From Symsagittifera roscoffensis (Eukaryota; Xenacoelomorpha; Acoela; Convolutidae), in the NCBI RefSeq assembly GCF_963678635.1, contig NC_087062.1, positions 27,056,833 through 27,120,832 on the forward strand: a DNA stretch of 64,000 nt, in the 5' to 3' direction. Of this stretch, positions 30,801 to 41,110 are shown one piece after another. Below the pieces are notes generated by a model. That model had not been told where the DNA came from. It did no database searches and saw nothing but the letters and a program-made list of their open reading frames with translations. Each line of letters begins with the position of its first letter. Positions within the stretch are counted from its first letter, which is position 1. The position numbers were made by a program, and so were the translations under genes.

Positions 30801-33800
30801 GTGCTTGCTTTTTTTGTTAGGCGAAGACCTCATCGCGAAGTTTTTGAACCAGAAATAATCAAAAGAGAAGCGGAAGAAAAGTATACATCAGATGATCGGA
30901 GAGACAGTAAGCCGAACAGAATTTCTCGATTCGATCAACCTCCAAAAGAGAATAGACGGAGAAAATCTCGGTCAGGAAGCAGTAGCGGAAGTAGTGAGGA
31001 TGAAAGAAACGCGCGAAATAAAGAAGGTAATAACCGTACAGCCAGACACCGACACCCAGATCCAAGTGACGATGAAGACGAGCAATCTGAAGAGGTTGGA
31101 TACTAATACTAAATACAATTCAATATAAGCTTCGTTTTAAATTTCGATTACGAACGAGTAGCTAGATGTTTAATAATCAGTGACTATAAATGGTGTTTAT
31201 ATTAGTGATTGGAAATTGGCGTGTATGTCTAAAAGTATGGCGAGTCGTCCGATTTCCTGAGAGAAAACAGTGGTCCTCAAACCCTTAGTTAGTAGCTAGA
31301 GGTAAATCTGCTACCAAAGTGCGGAAATAGTTATTTAGATATTTAGTTCAATAATTAACAATATATTTAGTTAATTATATGTTAATGGTAGGAACAATAT
31401 ATTTATTTAATTCTATGGTAATGATGGGTACTGAATGGGCTGTAACTTTTTGTCGGATCTTATTTTTTGGTCAGTGTTTGGCTTTTTTTTTCACTCCTAA
31501 TTTTCATAGAAAACCAGCAATAAAGCTTTACTAATCAAAGTGAGTAGGCAGTTGCTGTAAAAATATGATTAAAAAATGGTCGGAGCAATCACGTAAACTC
31601 AGTGAAATTAGTTTGAAAAAGGAAAAGTTAAGACTAGTTTCTCGCGACACAGATGACTGTTTTTTCTTGAAGTTTTCTATCTTGGTACTTTCCCTCGGAG
31701 GCAAAATGGGCCGAGAGCAGACAGGGTGTAAGAGCAGAAAACTGGCTAGAATGGCTAATCAATAAATTATACAAAAATTGAATCATTCTATCAAGTTTGT
31801 TTTTTGAGAAATTTGAAAAACTTCGATTAATAAGTCCCATTTATGTGTAATATAATTTTTTCAGTGGTAAATTTGACGATTCGAATACTTGTTTTTATCG
31901 ATAAGCTCAGTCAGTTCAATATTTGTTTGTTTTTCTGCTCTTAGATCATTTCTACATTGACCATTCTGCTCATTTCCCTCGTAGGTAGTCTGAACTTAAA
32001 ATTTAAAATGCGTGTTGCTTTTTGTAGCGATTAAGTTCGAACGTTATCGGTGCATTCTGTGATTTGTTTCATTTTCGCTCATGTCACTATTCAGATGTCG
32101 TAGGTATATCAATTTATTTTAAGTGCATTTAACGAGGATCTTCCTTCTCAAAGAACTTGGCTACACTCTGAATAAATATGCGTTGTTTCAGGATCAGAAA
32201 GTGAGACGCATGCGGATGTTGCAGAACGCTAGAATGAGGAAAGCTCAAGAAGAGGTAAGTAAACGCTATACCAAATATGATTTTGAATCGATCCTTTTAG
32301 ACTAGACCAAATTTCAAAGGCAGTTCAACTAGCGGCGAGGCGTTTTTTTTTGAAATTGAGATCCAGTATTAGGTCCTGCGCCATTTGAGGCGACAATGCG
32401 TCACAAGCTCTTAATTTAGGAGCTCTTAATTGTATGCTTTGTGTGAAGAAGAGTATGCGACAAACTTCGATTCAGGCGCACATTTCCATTTGCGCTGAAT
32501 GCAAGCACTGTAGTGCGAAGCGGAGGACGTTTTCGATACTTGCCGATTCTACTTAAGAAACAAACTACCTTTCAGTTTTCGCTTTTGCTGGTTACGGATT
32601 CTTTCCTGCAATGAGTGTCGCGCAACAATTGTACCATGGCAATAATAGTGAGTGATGACGAGCTCTCACTTGACTTCTTCTCCTAGGGCTATCACAGCCT
32701 GGCTGAATTGTAGCCAAAAAATGGTATCAATATGCTGGACACAATAAAAATCGACTTAAGTCGGAAAAACAGTTCAACGAAACAATTTTTTCAGTAAAAT
32801 AGCGGATTAATTATAGACGAAATAACACCATTGATAATCCTCTGCATTTCGAGGAAATCAATTATCAAATAAAGGACTGAAAGATAAGAGTGATTCATGC
32901 TTCCATGGCTTTTATCTTAGTTCAACGATGTTTTTCAGTGTTTTGTTTATTTGGATTGAAATGCCTGACTTCACAGAGGGTGTTTCAGGAGCTCCTAGCG
33001 GTAGAAGAGGAAGAGGACGACAAGAAGGCGCTAGGATCTGGTGGTGGCGATCGTGGCCGAGTGAGTGGGGCAAGGGCGGAGTCTTCCTCGGAAGAGGGAT
33101 CGGAGTACGAGGACATGAGTTCATCAGACGATGATGGACCATCAAGATTGAAACCGGTGTTCATTTCAAAGTGAGCGACTTTTTTGTCATTCATAGAGAA
33201 AAAGATAAATGAAAATTATATAAGTGATCTATAATACTGCGAAACGTCGATATGCAGTGCGTTGAGAAAAAAAAAGTTTTTTTTTTGTCATTTTTGAATG
33301 AATATTGATGAGAGAAACTATTTTTTTATTATTAGGTGTGCAAACTCACCTTTGCAGCCCTTCCTTCATTTTATTCATGGTCGAGAAATGATGGTGAACA
33401 CAACTAATTTTCACCTCATCATAAGGCTTCTCATTTCAGGCAAGATAGACTGTCGACGAAGGAAAAGGAAAAAGAGAAGGAAGAGACCAGAACGAGGGAG
33501 TTCGAAGCCAGGAGAGTGAAGGAAGAAAGAAGGCGAGAAGCGTTGAGGGTATGTTTTCGTGAACACGTTTTCTTTTCATTCTAGACTTTGTGAGTGTTTT
33601 TGGATTTATTATTGTCTTTGTCAAGGGTATTTCAGCTCACTCTAATTGAGAGCTATGATCATAGTAAGTGGCGTGCGCAGGGCTTGGGTTTGGTCGGGGG
33701 CGTTGTTTTTTCGAGAAAAAAAATGTTGATTTTTTTGTTAAATCAGTCAATTTGAACTTTTCGGGCATTATCAACCCCCTAATGGATCATATTTCGCAAA

Positions 33801-36800
33801 ATTTTGCGCGCTGCTGGCTGCTTTGAGAGAAAGATGTTTTAGAGCATTTTTTTGGAGATTTTAACAAAAATGCGTTTTTGGCGCGGTCTCACCTCATAAT
33901 CAGCAAAATTTTACGCCAGTTGAGTCATTAGTAAAAATTGAGTGTTGTTCGGCTAGAAATAATTTTTTATCATGGGGGACCCTTGAGAAAAATTTAGTAT
34001 TGAGAACTGAGGAAAGAATGTGGCACCTCTCCTCGTCGGCACGCCACTGATAATATGAGCTTCAAAATGTTCAGGACCTTATCAATGAAGTAAAAGTTGA
34101 GTTGTAAGGTCCTTAGAATTATCTTAAGGAGACAAAAAAGACGTTAGTAAGTTATTACACAACGCAGCCTAGTGTCTTATTACGATATCCACTTTTTTCG
34201 AACCTATGTTCTAAATATAAATGCTCATAAATGTAGTTTACACGCTTGTATAGGTCGTGATGATTTTTCTTGTGGATTTCATGATCGATTTGTTTCGAAA
34301 GTCAAATTTAGGTTTTAGATTTCCCCAGCGGGATAAAATTCTTTCCTAATAATCTAGTTTTCGCAAATAGGGTTATTTTTTTAAATCAAAAAATGCCAAT
34401 TTTAAATTGCTCTTAAAACTCAAAGAGCTTTCAAGCCATGTATTTTTGTTTGAAGTTCGAAAGTTTTTGAAAAAATCAAGTCATTTTTTATGTTTCTTTG
34501 CGTTCATTGACTCTTTTCCAACTCTGTTGGCTATGTTTATATTTTTGTTTCTGGTATATTGGTGGCTAGTTCCTGTTAGATAAAAAACAGGTTTTATGAA
34601 AATATATGGGTTTTAGTTTTTGATTGAGAATAATGAAAGTAGTGAGCATTCTTATTAGCTCTTGCTGATTTTTGTTTCTTTTTCAGGTTCAATTTCGGTT
34701 TTTTGCGGTTTGACTTTTGATTTGTTTGTACGTTCAATTCCTTTGATGAAGGCATGCAAACTCTTCTATCGTACAGCAAAAATGTAATGGTCACAAAAAC
34801 ATGACCAATTTCTTATTTCATAAATAGAATGTAATAAGATTTGTTAGCGAAACAAAAGTATAAGTAAAACTTTTGTTTCGCTAACAAATCTTATTACATT
34901 CTATTTACGAAATAAGAAATTGTTCATGTTTTCGTGCCCATTACATTTTTGCTGTACGATAGAAGAGTTTGCATGCCTTCATCAAAGGAATTGAACGTAC
35001 AAACAAATCAAAAGTCAAACCGCAAAAAACCGAAATTGAACCTGAAAAAGAAACAAAAAATCAGCAAGAGCTAATAAGAATGCTCACTACTTTCATTATT
35101 CTCAATCAAATAACTAAAACCCATATATTTTCATAAAACCTGTTTTTTATCTAACAGGAACTAGCCACCAATATACCAGAAACAAACATATAAACATAGC
35201 CAACATAGTTGGAAAAGAGTCAATGAACGCACAGAAACATAAAAAATGTAGTGAGCATTCTTATTAGCTCTTGCTGATTTTTTGCTTCTTTTTCAGGTTC
35301 AATTTCGGTTTTTTGCGGTTTGACTTTTGATTTGTTTGTACGTTCAATTCCTTTGATGAAGGCATGCAAACTCTTCTATCGTACAGCAAAAATGTTATGG
35401 GCACAAAAACATGATCAATTTCTTATTTCGTAAATAGAATGTAATAAGATTTGTTAGCGAAACAAAAGTTTTACTTAGGGAGTCAGTTTTCTCTATTGGG
35501 TTATTTTTATTAAAAAAAGCACCAATCATAAATTGTTCGCGAAAATCAAAGAGCTTTAAGAGTATAATTTTTTGCTTTTATCACTTTTTTGGGTTCTTTG
35601 CGTTCATTGCTCTTTTCCAACTGTCATTTGGCTATGTTTATTACTCTTGCGATAAGCAAGGGTATTACAATCCGGTACAAGATTTTTTTCCGGAAATAAA
35701 TTAACGTTCGCAGGACTCATCTGCTAGATCCTGGATTCAATGATCTACTTTTATCTTGCTGCAGACATATATGTTGAGCATAGACGCATTTCAAATATCC
35801 GGCCTAAACGAAATTAGCTTTTATGCTGGTTAAAAATTTTAACTACGCGGTTTGTAACTTTCGTTTTTTTAATTTATGTTGTATTTTTTGGCTTATTTGG
35901 TTTGACTCATCTTATATCTGCTTCGAAGCCTCTTATTTTGTCGTTCGCTTAAACTTTTTAAATTGATTTCAATTTTTTAAAAGTTTTTTTTTTCGGGATG
36001 AAGCATGTCTGGCCAGGTATTTTCCGATTTGTTACCGCTTGCTTATTATAAATTCAATCTACCATTCGGCGGTATCTGGCGTAGAGTTAACACAAGGGCT
36101 TGAGATGCCAAAGGCTTGTTATTCGAATCCAGCAGGGACTTAGTTTTTGCCAATAGAATTTTCGTGCTTTTTCGGATTATAGTCCGTCTGTTTCTTTTTA
36201 TAGGCTTGGTTCCCGTATGTCGACTTTTTTTAAGGTTCAGCTTTCTTCGAAATTGCTGTAACATGACAAATCCCGGAAGTTCAATTACAGTCGAAGTCTG
36301 TTTTGTTGCAAACTAAAAATTTTCGACTGATTTTGATTTTTGTCTGTCTGCTAATTTTTTGCCGTCTTCGTTCTCCAGAACTTCGGCTTCTTTTTAGCAT
36401 TCCGAAGTCTTTTTTGAAAGTGTTTGATAGTTCTCGCACATTTTTAATTTTTTTTTTGAAAATTTTCTCATTTGGTTTTATGACGTACTTAGTCACTAAT
36501 TTTTGCATAATAATTGGTGCGAAGCGGTACCAATTGAAAGATCGTAAAAATTTCATTTTCCCCGAGAACTACTTCGTCGATCAAAGTTGTACCAATTGAA
36601 AGATCACCTACTCGCCTGCTTGCCTGCATGCTGTTATATTCTCTTTGAATTTCACTTAACGTTCTACAGCCTTCGGAAACGTCAGTGGTGGAGTGGTTTG
36701 AGCCATTCTTTGGAGTTTTTTTCATTTTTTCAAAAACTACCCTGCCTAATCTGATATTAGGGGTTAGTCACAAGAACTTGTTATGGGGATCACCCATGCA

Positions 36801-39800
36801 TAAGCTACTCCGGCCCAATTTTTACCCTTGCGACAGCATGGGTAGTGAAATCGGGTACTAGACCTTTTTATCGCAAACAACTTTGTCCACAGGACTCATC
36901 TCTAGTGTACTTCTGGACTCGAGGTACCTTCAGAGCGTTCCCGGCCCACGTCAACTTCTTAGCGTTTCCAGCCCATTTAGCCTGGAAGTAAGCAATTTGC
37001 CTGGTACGGCAAAGGTCCTGAGTTCGAATCTGACCGGGGAAAAATTCCATTTGAAAAAATTGTCGGCTTATGATTTGTCTGCTTATGTTTTGTCGGTCTA
37101 GTTGCCACATCGTAGACTTAGTTTTTCACGCTATGCGCAATTTACATTGTAGTTTTTCTTGGTGTTTTTATTTCTGCTGTTTGCAATTTCGTGACTTGTG
37201 TATTTTCTTCTTTTTTTAGTTTTTTTTCTGTCCAAATAGTTTCGGCTCATATTTTATCGGCTTACTGACCCAATTTTGAGTCGTTTCAAGTGAAACGTAA
37301 CTTCTGGATCGCACATTTTGCTAAAATCTTAATAAAGATTATAGCTCAAGTTTTTTATGCCGACAGTTTTTTTCGGCGTTTTTGTTTTTTCTTTTGCTTT
37401 TTTCGCCATAGTTGATTTCGGCCGATATTATATCGGCTTAATTATCTGATATTGCGTCTGTCGACAAGCGAAAAAAATGTGCGTACCTGTGTGTTTTGAG
37501 GCTGAGGGGGATTTTAGTATAACGGCTTAGTGGCCTCATATTGGTTCATTTGACGAGCAATGAAAGTTTGTTGTTTGTGTGTGCTGAGGGCGAGTGGGAC
37601 TTGTTAACTTTTTATAAGTCTTAAGTCTCGTTTTTTTTTCGGCCTAAATTGTTTCTGCTAAGGTATTTTCGGCTTTGTTATCGCTTGGTAAATTTTTTTA
37701 CGATGCTAAATTCCCACTCAATTACCTTGTATAAATGTTGTATCGCAAGTGGTGCGAAGTTCTGCTTCGTCTCTGTTTGAAACTTCTTCGAAATTTAGCT
37801 CTGTCTAATTTAATCTAAGGGTTTAATCGCAAAGTCTACGGGTTCATTGGCAAAAACCAGTTTTAGGAATCTTTATTGCTTAATTGGATATGACCCAATT
37901 TTTGTTGCAAAAAGTTATGACCATAAAAGTTGTTCGATTTGGAAATTTTGGACGTTTTTGCCAACTTTTTGACTTTTCTCAAAACTAAGGTTAATGGTTT
38001 GATTGATAGAACAGATTTTGTGACTCTTCTCTGTAAATGTAGTGTCGCCCTAGGTCTTTGATGAAAAAATTATCGCCATACAAAATGTACAACTGAAATC
38101 TTGCCCGTTTTTTTGGAAAGTATTTGAATTTGCCTGAAAACTATGCTGAAAAATCTTAAGATAAAGGTCGAAAGAACAGGTGCTAGGAATTTTATCTGCT
38201 TAGTAACTAAGTTAAGTCCTAATTCTTTTAGAAAACCAATGTTGAATGTAGAAAAAATCGAAAAATAGCATGCGCTATGAACTGTCTCTTCATATAGCGA
38301 CTACGCCCTAATTGTTGTAGAAAAGCAACGTTGGACTTAGCAACAGTCCATTTGAAGTTTTTTTTGTTTTTGAAAATATCGCATCAGTCCATTTTTACAC
38401 TAGCAATCAGCGTAGCGTATTAGTGCGAACCTTGTAATCAAAATCGCAATAAAAGTGTTCATTAAAAGTGTTCTTTTATTTGTGTGCCTTTTGCGCTATA
38501 ATCACGATCTGTAGCATTGGAAATTTCATTGCATCTGTGCTCTGCTTTGTGGCTAGTGTTTGTGTTTATTAAGCGTCCGTGGGTGATACCTTTATTCTCC
38601 AGGTCATAGATCGAATCCGAAACGTAGCCGAATTTTTATTAATTCGAGGCCTATTTCAGCTGCTTTTTGTCGTGTTCTCGCAAGTGTTGGCGAAGCGAAG
38701 CTTCGCCTTTGTATTTAAAATGTTATCAAACTGTTAACTCCAGCTTAATCTGGGCTCCTGGCGTTTAATTATTGTAAGAGGCAATGGCGCCTAGTTTAGG
38801 ACGGGTGACGTTGAATCTCGACGTCGGTAGTTCGATTCCGGCTCATAGAGTTTTACTTTTCTTTCCTTTAATTTTTTGACCCCTTTGGAGCTACTTTTTG
38901 CCCGTTTCTCGCTTGTGTTTGCGAAGTGCAGCTTCGCCTCTGTGTAAAATATAGCTGCTGCACACGATGACATTAAACTAGTCTGATGTATAAGCAGTGT
39001 TTGTCAATTAATCAATTTAGATCGTAGAGCAAATTCGCAAGACAGAAGTGGAAGAGAGGAAGGCGAACAACGCAGAAGGAGCAGTTGAGGACCTCGAGGC
39101 CATCCAGACTGACGACGAGGATGTCGAGGAGGCATACGAAGCATGGAAGGTAACATCAATAGCTGTGTATGCAGTGCTAATGTTTTGAAAGAATTGGTTT
39201 TCCTGAGGTTTCCAGAGGGTTTTAGCAAAATATTATTTTTGTGAAAAGGAAAAATACATTTTACTTGTCTTTGTTCCGATATTTCGAGGAACGGAAAAAA
39301 CTTCAGATTCGGGTCGTTTTTCAAGATTAGTGAACGTAGTGAGTGCTCATATATAGGGAGTGCAGCCTGTATTTAGACAACCGCGTATTCATACTCGTCA
39401 GTATTTAGACAAATACTATGAACCAATCAGAATCGAGAAAAGACATAAATAATCCAAAATAAATAATTATTTATTGATTTCGGAAGAGATTGCTCAATTG
39501 ATCCTTAATTTCTTCTTTGTCTCGATTCTGATTGGTTGAAACAGTATTTGTCTAAATACTGACGAGTCTGAATACGCGGTTGTCTAAATACTGCTATGTA
39601 ACACATATATAGGTTCTGGTCATTTTATTGTTTTTTTTTTTCGTGAAAACTTGTTCACGCTCAGTTTTGATTTTTCGCGGTTTGACGTTTGATTTCTTTT
39701 CAACTCCAGTTCATTTCCTTTGTTAAAAGGAAGGAAAACTCCACTATGGAACAGCGAAAGTGCAAAGGTCACGAAAAACGTGATCGACTTCTAGTTACGA

Positions 39801-40814
39801 AAGTGGTATTTAATTTTCAGATTTCCCTGCGGAATTGAAAATTAATCTATTGATCCAGTTTCTCAAATTGGGTTACTTTTATCAAAAGAGTAGCAAAGAA
39901 AAGTTATCATTGGGATCTGTTTTTAGTTGCAGCTATTGATGAAGTTATTCAATAAGAAATCGTAAGTTTGTTGTCTATAAGAAATAAACATTACTTTGAT
40001 TCAGGTGCGTGAGTTGAAGCGTATCAAGCGAGACCGAGACATGAGGGAGAAGTTGGAGAGGGAAAGAGACGAAGTGGAGAGGATCCATGAGATGACAGAG
40101 GAGGAGAGGAGACTCTACTTCAGACAGAACCCGACCACTGTGACTAACAAGATGCCAAAGGGCAAATACAAGTTCCTCCAGAAGTACTACCACCGAGGAG
40201 CATTCTACTTGGTTAGTGAGACTTCAAGAGTTCTTGAACCTTTTGGCAGGACTGTTAGAGAGTGTAGATTTGGAAATTTTGCACGAAAAATGATTTCATA
40301 CGAATTTATTTAAATGAACTTCAGTGCAACGATTCTTGATAAGGTTTCCAAAATTCAGCTTTAAAAAATTAATTACCAGATCTTAATACAAGAGTCCAAA
40401 TTTTTCGTTGAAAAAAATGTTATAGCGTTCTTTGATGAAGTTTTGCATAAACCGAGGGCAATAGAAGCAGCGCTGATTTCTATCAGAATGTATTGGCACT
40501 CTTTTCTACGCTGTTTCAAAAAAAATCCTTCATAATTTCAGGAAGAGGAAGAAGACGTGTACACTCGTGACATCACAGCACCGACTCTGGAAGACCACTT
40601 TGATAAGACAGTCCTTCCCAAGGTCATGCAGGTGAAGAACTTCGGACGATCAGGCAGGACCAAATACACCCACTTAGTTGACCAGGACACCACAGAATTT
40701 TCAAGTCCCTGGGGAGTAGATAGCACACATGCTATGAAGTTCCAACTTAAGGTCGGTGGGGGCATGAAAGAAGCTTACCAGAGACCATCAGCAAAGGCCA
40801 GCAAGAATTCATAA
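21862..40814 (+). CDS. MFAP1: Microfibrillar-associated protein 1 homologue (spliceosomal)
   Basis: MFAP1 is a component of the spliceosomal B complex. Nine coding exons can be joined in phase: 21862-21992, 22084-22296, 30821-31094, 32192-32254, 32989-33170, 33440-33548, 39021-39149, 40005-40211 and 40542-40814. They predict 526 residues against roughly 440 in human. Conserved parts are NEKGEITMEKVKV and KRPDYAV across exons 1-2, FEPEI in exon 3, RLKPVFISK in exon 5, EAYEAWKVRELKRIKRDRD across exons 7-8, and KGKYKFLQKYYHRGAF plus NFGRSGRTKYTHLVDQDTT near the C-terminus. The middle is acidic and Ser-rich. Intron 2 is 8.5 kb and full of transposon relics. Exon 3 uses a weak GTTGGA donor. An acceptor-like AG lies 30 bases before the ATG, and an ATTAAA is at 41010-41015. 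Confidence 0.93.
22500..22800. other. MFAP1 intron 2, AT-rich stretch without gene
   Basis: I see no convincing coding sequence here. Short ORFs on the minus strand lack family motifs and are interpreted as chance open frames in low-complexity intron sequence. Confidence 0.4.
22810..23400. repeat. Dispersed repeat with tRNA-like B box and local duplication
   Basis: The segment begins with a version of the recurring GC(A/G)A(T/A)AAGCAA...TTTTTTTCGGGTTAACAAC block. It then has a tRNA-like B box (GGGGTTCGAGTC, about 23011-23022) and two similar copies, about 125 bases apart, of a stretch reading GGCTTAGTTGC(T/C)ACATCACTG...TTTCATTGTAGTTGC. The same order of blocks recurs near 36800, 56540 and 59215. 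Confidence 0.5.
24090..24720. repeat. Dispersed repeat with tRNA-like A and B boxes
   Basis: GCGATAAGCAAGGGTTTTGTAATC near 24219 matches the block at 35649. A second unit has an A-box-like TGGCTTAGATG (about 24617) and a B-box-like GTGGTTCGCATCTG (about 24659), followed by a run of T that could end Pol III transcription. This is consistent with a tRNA-derived SINE or SINE-headed repeat. Confidence 0.45.
25000..26560 (+). pseudogene. Decayed Ty3/gypsy pol in MFAP1 intron 2
   Basis: Several short frames, when read together, follow the Ty3 pol order. A region near 25170-25440 resembles the end of RT, with a FLGN remnant at about 25420. 25500-25730 matches the RT-RNase H connection (pattern TVKQ...GFF..FFRNYM..F, RLLK, TDEHH). 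26290-26540 resembles the integrase zinc region (HSGVT-type start, FPGF-like remnant, two Cys). Many stops and frame changes show it is dead. Unlike the first element it has the AT-rich composition of the intron, so it is much older. Confidence 0.5.
26560..28440. other. MFAP1 intron 2, unclear possible relic
   Basis: Fragments here might continue the decayed Ty3 element, since the composition between 26800 and 27600 is less AT-rich than typical intron. However, no family motif is recognisable through the stops. The minus-strand frame at 27229-27612 has no support. From 27800 to 28440 I see only AT-rich sequence. Confidence 0.3.
28450..30060 (+). pseudogene. Decayed Jockey/CR1-type non-LTR retrotransposon
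   Basis: Broken plus-strand frames contain hallmark RT pieces. A DLSKAF-type motif A lies near 28820-28850, a RGIVRWLSSYLSGR block at about 28898-28940, and AYADDF (motif C) near 28996-29013. A downstream KETLLLTNKALIRS block (about 29352-29394) is typical of the thumb and linker region. A C-terminal remnant with WRRL lies near 30020. Multiple stops and shifts, plus a poly-C tract at 29615-29628, make this an old non-functional copy. It has no link to the minus-strand RT at 18.9-21.1 kb, which is a different class. Confidence 0.65.
30285..30614. mobile_element. Foldback MITE with 6-bp target duplication
   Basis: The ends are near-perfect inverted repeats starting TGGGTTTTTTCGGTTATACC and flanked by GTTTAG on both sides (30279-30284 and 30615-30620). 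Inverted similarity continues inward almost to the centre, including GCAATTAGCAG...CGATTAGGAAA and its complement, so the 330-bp unit could form one long hairpin. A run of 13 G near the right end matches a C-rich stretch near the left end. No ORF. It lies about 200 bp before MFAP1 exon 3. Confidence 0.8.
33668..34052. mobile_element. hAT-like MITE in MFAP1 intron 6 (weak flanks)
   Basis: The left end reads AGTGGCGTGCGCAGGG and the right end GCACGCCACTG, inverted copies of an (C)AGTGGCGTGC terminus common in hAT MITEs. The interior is AT-rich without an ORF. The 8-bp flanks match poorly, so this is a diverged copy or a chance pairing. Confidence 0.45.
34484..35475. repeat. Large palindrome with a third direct copy
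   Basis: About 375 bases (34484 to about 34860) are followed by their inverted copy (about 34868-35248) with a loop of only some 8 bases. A third, direct copy of the inner 230 bases follows at about 35249-35475. Copies differ at a few positions only. Short ORFs on both strands here are by-products of the repeat. It lies in the 5.5-kb MFAP1 intron 6. Confidence 0.8.
35640..36300. repeat. Dispersed repeat with tRNA-like promoter boxes
   Basis: It starts with GCGATAAGCAAGGGTATTACAATC (35649), related to 24219. An A-box-like TGGCGTAGAGTT (about 36077) and a B-box-like TTATTCGAATCC (about 36119) lie 40 bases apart, as in tRNA-derived SINEs. The flanking sequence is AT-rich. Confidence 0.45.
36800..37330. 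repeat. Dispersed repeat with tRNA-like promoter boxes
   Basis: TTGCGACAGCATGGGT (36828) begins the unit. TAGCCTGGAAG (about 36978) and GAGTTCGAATCTGACC (about 37020-37035) serve as A and B boxes. It continues into TTGTCGGCTTATGATTTGTCTGC and GTTGCCACATC blocks shared with 22810-23400 and with 56540-56900. Confidence 0.5.
37330..38570. other. MFAP1 intron 6, AT-rich sequence with repeat fragments
   Basis: No gene seen. Contains fragments of the same dispersed family (for example TCGCAAGTGGTGCGAAG at about 37743) and otherwise low-complexity T-rich sequence. Confidence 0.4.
38570..38960. repeat. Two tRNA-like units and GCGAAG hairpin repeats
   Basis: A unit at about 38785-38850 has TGGCGCCTAGTTTAGG as A box, a possible anticodon-like stem GACGT/ACGTC, and TAGTTCGATTCCGG as B box. 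It is the most tRNA-like unit in the window but lacks a convincing acceptor stem. Two copies of a small palindrome GCGAAGNGNAGCTTCGCCT (about 38693 and 38919) flank it. Confidence 0.45.
39369..39591. mobile_element. Foldback MITE in MFAP1 intron 7
   Basis: Inverted ends GTATTTAGACAACCGCGTAT... pair with the complementary right end. A second internal copy of the CAGTATTTAGACAAATACT motif lies on each arm, followed by a paired CCAATCAGAATCGAG, so the arms match over about 75 bases. The centre is AT-rich and non-coding. Confidence 0.7.
39640..39960. repeat. Member of a second dispersed AT-rich repeat family
   Basis: The order CTCAGTTTTGATTTTT, an AAAGGAA block, a GTGCAAAGGTCACGAAAAACGT-like block, ATTTCCCTGCGGAAT and ATTGATCCAGTTTCTCAAATTGGGTTA recurs with divergence near 47750-47890, 49565-49790 and 56325-56500. 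No coding capacity. Confidence 0.45.
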
Positions 40815-41009
40815 ATAAACCCAGGAGTTTTGCCGACGAAGTTTGAAGGGAGTGAAGTAGAGTCCAAGAATTGGATCGAAGTTCCGTGAGCCGGAGTAAG
40901 AGGCAGAGCTAGACGTATAATTTAAGTTCGTTTTCAGAACCTAGACAGAACTGTTTTGTTTGCAATGAACACTATCTTCACAATTTTTGATTAATTGTTA
41001 GTAAATGCT

Positions 41010-41015
41010 ATTAAA
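41010..41015 (+). terminator. Likely MFAP1 polyadenylation signal
   Basis: ATTAAA lies about 195 bases after the MFAP1 stop and about 90 bases before the acceptor-like AG ahead of NOP58. An AATAAA also overlaps the MFAP1 stop codon (about 40813-40818), so the site used is not certain. Confidence 0.4.
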
Positions 41016-41110
41016 AGTATTTTCTGGAAAAAAAATCTTTAATAGAGTTGATGTTTTAAGTTAATTGAAAATGAGTAAAATTCATTTTGAAAATTTCTTT
41101 CAGTTTGTAA

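Noticed and set aside
34594-34794. Minus-strand ORF in the palindrome
   Set aside because: It occurs because of the inverted repeat, is Lys/Asn-rich low complexity and has no family similarity.
38785-38850. Functional tRNA gene
   Set aside because: A and B boxes are present but I cannot pair a seven-base acceptor stem or a standard anticodon loop, and relatives occur as dispersed repeats.
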